This document shows positions 6,528-9,793 of a stretch of DNA of 9,793 bases, piece by piece. A model generated the notes under the pieces. It searched no databases, was not told the origin of the DNA, and saw nothing but the letters and a program-made list of their open reading frames with translations. A program made the position numbers and the translations under genes. The stretch covers positions 1-9,793 of the forward strand of contig JAIRSD010000191.1 of the NCBI GenBank assembly GCA_031255615.1, read 5' to 3'. Position 1 is the stretch's first letter. Every line of letters begins with the position of its first letter. The DNA comes from Treponema sp. (lineage in GTDB: Bacteria > Spirochaetota > Spirochaetia > Treponematales > Breznakiellaceae).

Positions 6528-7622
6528 CTATAAGAGCTTGGAAAGTTCCTCGATACGGGCTTCGGCGCTCCGGATCTGGGCTTCCAGGCCCCCAATCCGT
6601 TCTTCCGCCGCGCCGATCTTCCGCCGCTGATCCTCAATGGTCCGCTTCATCTTCTCGATCTCCGCCTTTTCCCCGTCAATGGCGATGGCGGTCCTAAGTT
6701 TCTCAATTTCCCGCTCGTATCCGGCGATGGTCTCTTTATACTGGCCGGCCAGTTCCAGAATCCGCTGATCCTCCGGCATCAGTACCCCGGCAAAACGGGA
6801 ACCCTGGGATTCGTCCGTGGCCTGTTCCCCAAGGCGGCGGTACACCAGCTTAAGCTCCGAACGGACATAGGCCATGTGCTTTTCCAGGTTTTGGACGCGC
6901 CGTACCGGCCCGCCCTCCGCCCCCAGGACGCCCCCCAGCCGGCGGCGTTCTTCCCGCAGCTGATCAAGTTCCTGCCCCTGGGCCAGGGCCTGCTCCTTCA
7001 TGTCCCGGACGGCCCGGACCGCGTCTTCAATCGCGTGGCCGGCAACCAGGGCTTCGTTCTCCGGGCTGACCAGCCGTTCCCCCGCCGCGGTGTAGAGCTT
7101 GGCAAGGCTCCCCTGGTGTTTCACCGTCATGGTCCGGTATACCGCCCCCTGGGCGCTCTTGCCAATCCAGCCGAAGACCCCGCCCTTCCCCCGGCCCTCA
7201 ATCTCGTCCAGCTTGCTCCGGGCGTCTTCCAGTTTGGGGATCGTCTGGCTAATCTGCAGATAAAGCCCCCCCAGAAGGGTGGAAAAGGCATTATCCCCCG
7301 CGGCGTCCCGCCCCACATCGGCGCAGGCCTTGAAAATTTCCTCCGAAAGGGCGGTATGGGCCCGCTCTTTGGTAAGAATTTCCTGCTCCAGATCCTTGAG
7401 CCGCCGGGTATCCGCTTCCGTAAGCTGGATAAGGCCCTCCGAATCGGCTATTTCCTTTTGGAGCCGCAGGTATTCCTCCGCGCTTTCCCCCAAAAGGGCC
7501 TCCTGCCCGCTGTGGCGGTTAAACAGGGTGGCGCCGAAATCCTCGTACATGGCCTCCAGGGAACGCAGGGATTCCTTTTTCCTGGATTCCAAATCAGCGA
7601 TAGTCCGTTTTCTGTCATCCAT
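6528..7622 (-). CDS. Cytoplasmic coiled-coil protein of unknown function upstream of parE
   Basis: 364 residues. I do not recognise the family. There is no signal peptide or transmembrane segment. Residues about 1-95 are charged and helical. A middle part (about 96-200) contains a Gly-rich stretch, GRGKGGVFGWIGKSAQGAVY, near 143-162 that could be a hinge or contact surface. Residues about 200-265 and about 285-364 are coiled coil, with heptad-like KLRTAIAI and IEELSKLL ends. The start was set at ATG 7622 (MDDRKR) because a TATAAT box ends 6 bases before it. An ATG at 7646 in the same frame lies upstream of that box and would not be transcribed from it. The frame also stays open far upstream opposite the EF-G-like gene, which is not coding. 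The stop is TAG. It is likely the first gene of a unit with parE, so a link to chromosome topology or segregation is possible but unproven. Confidence 0.82.
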   Translation of the reverse strand: MDDRKRTIADLESRKKESLRSLEAMYEDFGATLFNRHSGQEALLGESAEEYLRLQKEIADSEGLIQLTEADTRRLKDLEQEILTKERAHTALSEEIFKACADVGRDAAGDNAFSTLLGGLYLQISQTIPKLEDARSKLDEIEGRGKGGVFGWIGKSAQGAVYRTMTVKHQGSLAKLYTAAGERLVSPENEALVAGHAIEDAVRAVRDMKEQALAQGQELDQLREERRRLGGVLGAEGGPVRRVQNLEKHMAYVRSELKLVYRRLGEQATDESQGSRFAGVLMPEDQRILELAGQYKETIAGYEREIEKLRTAIAIDGEKAEIEKMKRTIEDQRRKIGAAEERIGGLEAQIRSAEARIEELSKLL

Positions 7623-7628
7623 CCTTTT

Positions 7629-7658
7629 ATTATAGGGTAAAGACATTTTTCTTGACAA
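7629..7658 (-). promoter_or_regulatory. Promoter of the coiled-coil/parE unit, apparently leaderless
   Basis: Minus-strand TTGTCA (7658-7653) and a perfect TATAAT (7634-7629) are spaced by 18 bases. Six bases (AAAAGG) separate the -10 from ATG 7622-7620, so the predicted first transcribed base is the A of the start codon. Its -35 overlaps that of the opposite promoter. Confidence 0.6.
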
Positions 7659-7681
7659 TCCATATAGGTCCGTTCCATTAT
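7652..7681 (+). promoter_or_regulatory. Candidate promoter of the EF-G-like gene
   Basis: A perfect TTGACA (7652-7657) is followed after 18 bases by CATTAT (7676-7681), which matches the -10 consensus at four of six positions. TATAAC at 7681-7686 is a better hexamer but at a 23-base distance. The predicted start is near 7688, leaving a leader of about 34 bases that holds the AAGGAG ribosome-binding site. The -35 shares TGACA with the divergent minus-strand promoter. Confidence 0.5.
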
Positions 7682-7710
7682 ATAACAACCCATATCCAGC
7701 AACCCAGCGC

Positions 7711-7716
7711 AAGGAG
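7711..7716 (+). promoter_or_regulatory. Ribosome-binding site of the EF-G-like gene
   Basis: AAGGAG lies 5 bases before ATG 7722 and fixes the start. It is a strong Shine-Dalgarno sequence, in contrast to the divergent gene, which has none in a transcribed leader. Confidence 0.8.
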
Positions 7717-7721
7717 TCCCT

Positions 7722-9793
7722 ATGAGTCACAGCACGAACCAGATCAGGAATATAGCTATTGCGGGTCACGGAGGGACCGGTAAAACAAGCCTTTTTGAAC
7801 GCCTCCTTTTCGCCGGCGGGGTAATTCCCAGGGCGGAACTTGTGGAATCGGGAAAAACCGTGGGCGATTCGGCCCCGGAAGAGATCGAGCGGAAAATTTC
7901 GATCCATGCCGCCCTGGCTCATGTGGAGCGGGACGGCACGAAGATCAACATCTTTGACACCCCCGGATCTTCGGACTTTATCGGGGACGTGATTCTGAGT
8001 TTCCGGGCCAGCGAATTTGCCCTTCTGACGGTTGAAGGCCGGGTGGGGGTCCAGATTGAGACCATAAAACTCTGGCGGAACCTGGAGGGCCGGGGCAAGC
8101 CCCGGGGCTTCTTTGTTACCAAACTGGACGATGAACGGGCGGATTTTGCCCGGGCCCTGGAGGACATCAAGGAAAAGCTGCGGGTGGAGCCCATACCCTT
8201 TACCCTGCCCATGGGCCAGGGCGCCGCGTACCAGGGGGTCATCGACGTCCTCAACGAAAAGGCCTGGTTTGTCCAGGGCGACGGGGCGGCCCCGGAACGG
8301 GAAGGGGAGATTCCCCCGGAGTACCAGGCGGAAGTCGCCGCCGCCCGGGAACGGCTGATCGAAGCCGCCGCCGACGGGGACGACACCCTGATGGAACACT
8401 ACATCGAAAAGGGGTCCCTGGACGCCAAGGAGATGCACGACGGGCTTATTGAAGCCCTGGCGGATCACAAATACGTGCCCGCCTTTGCCGGATCGGCCCT
8501 TAAAAATTCCGGGCTCCTCCCCTTCCTCAGTTTCGCGGCGGACATCGCCCCCCTGCCCGGGACCGCCAGGGACCTGGCCCTGGACGGGGAGGGCAAGGAA
8601 CACCAGACGCCCATAGACCCGGACAAGCCCCTTTCGGCCCTGGTCATCAAGACTACCTACGACCAGTTCTCCGGGAAACTTTCGTGGATCAAGGTAATCA
8701 CCGGAAAGCTTAACGCCGATTCCGAAGCCCTTAACGTGACGGAAAGTAAAAAAGAGCGGGTCGGCAAACTTTATTGCTGCGTGGGGAAAAAACTTGAGGA
8801 AGTAAAGGAACTCTGTGCCGGGGATGTGGGGATTATCGCGAAATCGGCAACCCTTAAAACCAACGACACCCTCAGCGGGGGCGAGACAGGCCTCTGCTTC
8901 CTGCCCTTGCGGCTTCCCGAGCCGGTCCATTCGGTGGCGGTAAACGCGGTTCAGAAAAAAGAAGAGGACAAGCTGGGCGAATCCCTGGTCCGGGCCGTGG
9001 AGGAGGACCTGACCTTCAGGTATGTCTACAACACCGAAACCAAGGAGACGGTGATCTCCGGGATGGGGGAACTCCAGATCAACATCATCCTGGACAAGAT
9101 ACGGCAGAGCCAGAAGATCGAGATGGAAACTCATATCCCCCGGATAGCCTACCGGGAGACCATCGGCAAGAAGGCCGGGGCCGAGTATACCCATAAAAAG
9201 CAGACCGGCGGCCACGGGCAGTACGGCAAGGTGGTGCTGGAGATTGCCCCCCTGGGCCGGGGGGAAGGCTATAAGTTTGAAAACAAGATCTTCGGCGGGG
9301 CGGTGCCCAGGAACTACATCCCCGGGGTGGAAAAGGGCATTGCCGAAGGCATGGCCCGGGGTACTATCGCCCAATACCAGGTGGTGGACGTGGAAGTGGC
9401 TATCGTGGACGGCAAGTACCACCCGGTGGACTCTTCCGAATTGTCCTTTAAGCTGGCGGCCAGGAACGCCTTTCGGGAGGCCATGCGCCAGGCCAACCCC
9501 ACCCTGCTGGAACCCATTATGAACCTGACCGTTTTTGTGGAGGACAAGTACCTGGGGGACGTGATGAGCGATCTCTCGGGCAAGCGGGGTAAGATTCTGG
9601 GACAGGACGATGTGGGCGGCGGCATCGCGGAGATTCGGGCGGAGGTTCCCCAGGCGGAACTGCTGCGCTACTCCATCGATCTCCGGTCCATCACCAGCGG
9701 CACCGGTTCCTTTGGGGTGGCCTTTGACCACTACGCCCCGATCTCCGGCCGCATCGCCGAGGACGTGATCAAGGCCGCCGCCGCCTTCCAGGT
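7722..9793 (+). CDS. Elongation factor G-like GTPase (EF-G paralogue), 3' end outside window
   Basis: The first 690 residues are present, and by family length only a few are missing. The G domain has a P-loop AGHGGTGKTS (14-23), a switch-I region GDSAPEEIERKISI (48-61), G3 DTPGSSDF (79-86), G4 TKLD (133-136) and a G5 SALKN motif. Domains II-V follow in order, with GGHGQYGKV and HPVDSSELSFKLAARNAF in domain IV and EDKYLGDVMSDLSGKRG in domain V. It has the architecture of a translation factor that binds the ribosomal A site. Canonical EF-G has DTPGHVDF and NKMD. Here the catalytic histidine is serine and the G4 asparagine is threonine. The ERKISI switch-I form resembles the EF-G-like group found beside true EF-G in many bacteria, so this is probably not the main fusA. 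It could act in ribosome recycling or stress-time translation. It is transcribed away from the coiled-coil/parE unit. Confidence 0.92.
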   Translation, partial: MSHSTNQIRNIAIAGHGGTGKTSLFERLLFAGGVIPRAELVESGKTVGDSAPEEIERKISIHAALAHVERDGTKINIFDTPGSSDFIGDVILSFRASEFALLTVEGRVGVQIETIKLWRNLEGRGKPRGFFVTKLDDERADFARALEDIKEKLRVEPIPFTLPMGQGAAYQGVIDVLNEKAWFVQGDGAAPEREGEIPPEYQAEVAAARERLIEAAADGDDTLMEHYIEKGSLDAKEMHDGLIEALADHKYVPAFAGSALKNSGLLPFLSFAADIAPLPGTARDLALDGEGKEHQTPIDPDKPLSALVIKTTYDQFSGKLSWIKVITGKLNADSEALNVTESKKERVGKLYCCVGKKLEEVKELCAGDVGIIAKSATLKTNDTLSGGETGLCFLPLRLPEPVHSVAVNAVQKKEEDKLGESLVRAVEEDLTFRYVYNTETKETVISGMGELQINIILDKIRQSQKIEMETHIPRIAYRETIGKKAGAEYTHKKQTGGHGQYGKVVLEIAPLGRGEGYKFENKIFGGAVPRNYIPGVEKGIAEGMARGTIAQYQVVDVEVAIVDGKYHPVDSSELSFKLAARNAFREAMRQANPTLLEPIMNLTVFVEDKYLGDVMSDLSGKRGKILGQDDVGGGIAEIRAEVPQAELLRYSIDLRSITSGTGSFGVAFDHYAPISGRIAEDVIKAAAAFQ

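Noticed and set aside
7623..9731. Upstream extension of the coiled-coil reading frame to more than 1000 codons
   Set aside because: Beyond 7622 it crosses the divergent promoters and runs antisense to the conserved EF-G-like gene. The promoter and protein character both place the start at 7622.

Overview
The window is GC-rich and looks like chromosomal DNA of a spirochaete, most likely a Treponema-group species of the high-GC, gut- or termite-associated kind. This placement is inferred from the style of the type IIA topoisomerase pair, the EF-G-like paralogue and the coiled-coil proteins. No rRNA or other decisive marker is present.

Layout. Positions 1-114 hold a composite palindromic repeat cut by the window edge. 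Positions 240-1652 (-) encode a 470-residue protein with one transmembrane segment and long coiled coils. Its leader contains hairpins, and a second repeat copy in inverted orientation lies at 1807-1937, so the gene sits between two inverted copies. Positions 2006-3925 (-) encode a ParC-like topoisomerase A subunit. Its conserved N-terminus is interrupted by an in-frame TAG exactly where ParC proteins have a tyrosine. Positions 3926-4412 are non-coding and hold a dense array of at least eight perfect hairpins plus a third, partial repeat copy that runs into the parE stop codon. Positions 4413-6470 (-) encode ParE with a low-complexity N-terminal extension. Positions 6528-7622 (-) encode a soluble 364-residue coiled-coil protein of unknown function, 57 bases upstream of parE. 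Positions 7623-7721 are a divergent promoter region. Positions 7722-9793 (+) encode an EF-G-like GTPase that runs off the right edge.

How the genes relate. The coiled-coil gene and parE are probably one transcription unit. parC has its own candidate promoter beyond the hairpin array but may also be reached by read-through. ParE supplies the ATPase and TOPRIM parts, and ParC supplies the DNA-breaking tyrosine, of a tetrameric topoisomerase that relaxes and decatenates DNA. The EF-G-like protein lacks the switch-II catalytic histidine of canonical EF-G, so it is likely a specialised paralogue rather than the main translocase.

The observations most worth a second look are the amber codon inside parC, the three-copy composite hairpin repeat, the hairpin array between parE and parC, the divergent promoter that appears to make the coiled-coil mRNA leaderless, and the altered active site of the EF-G-like protein.
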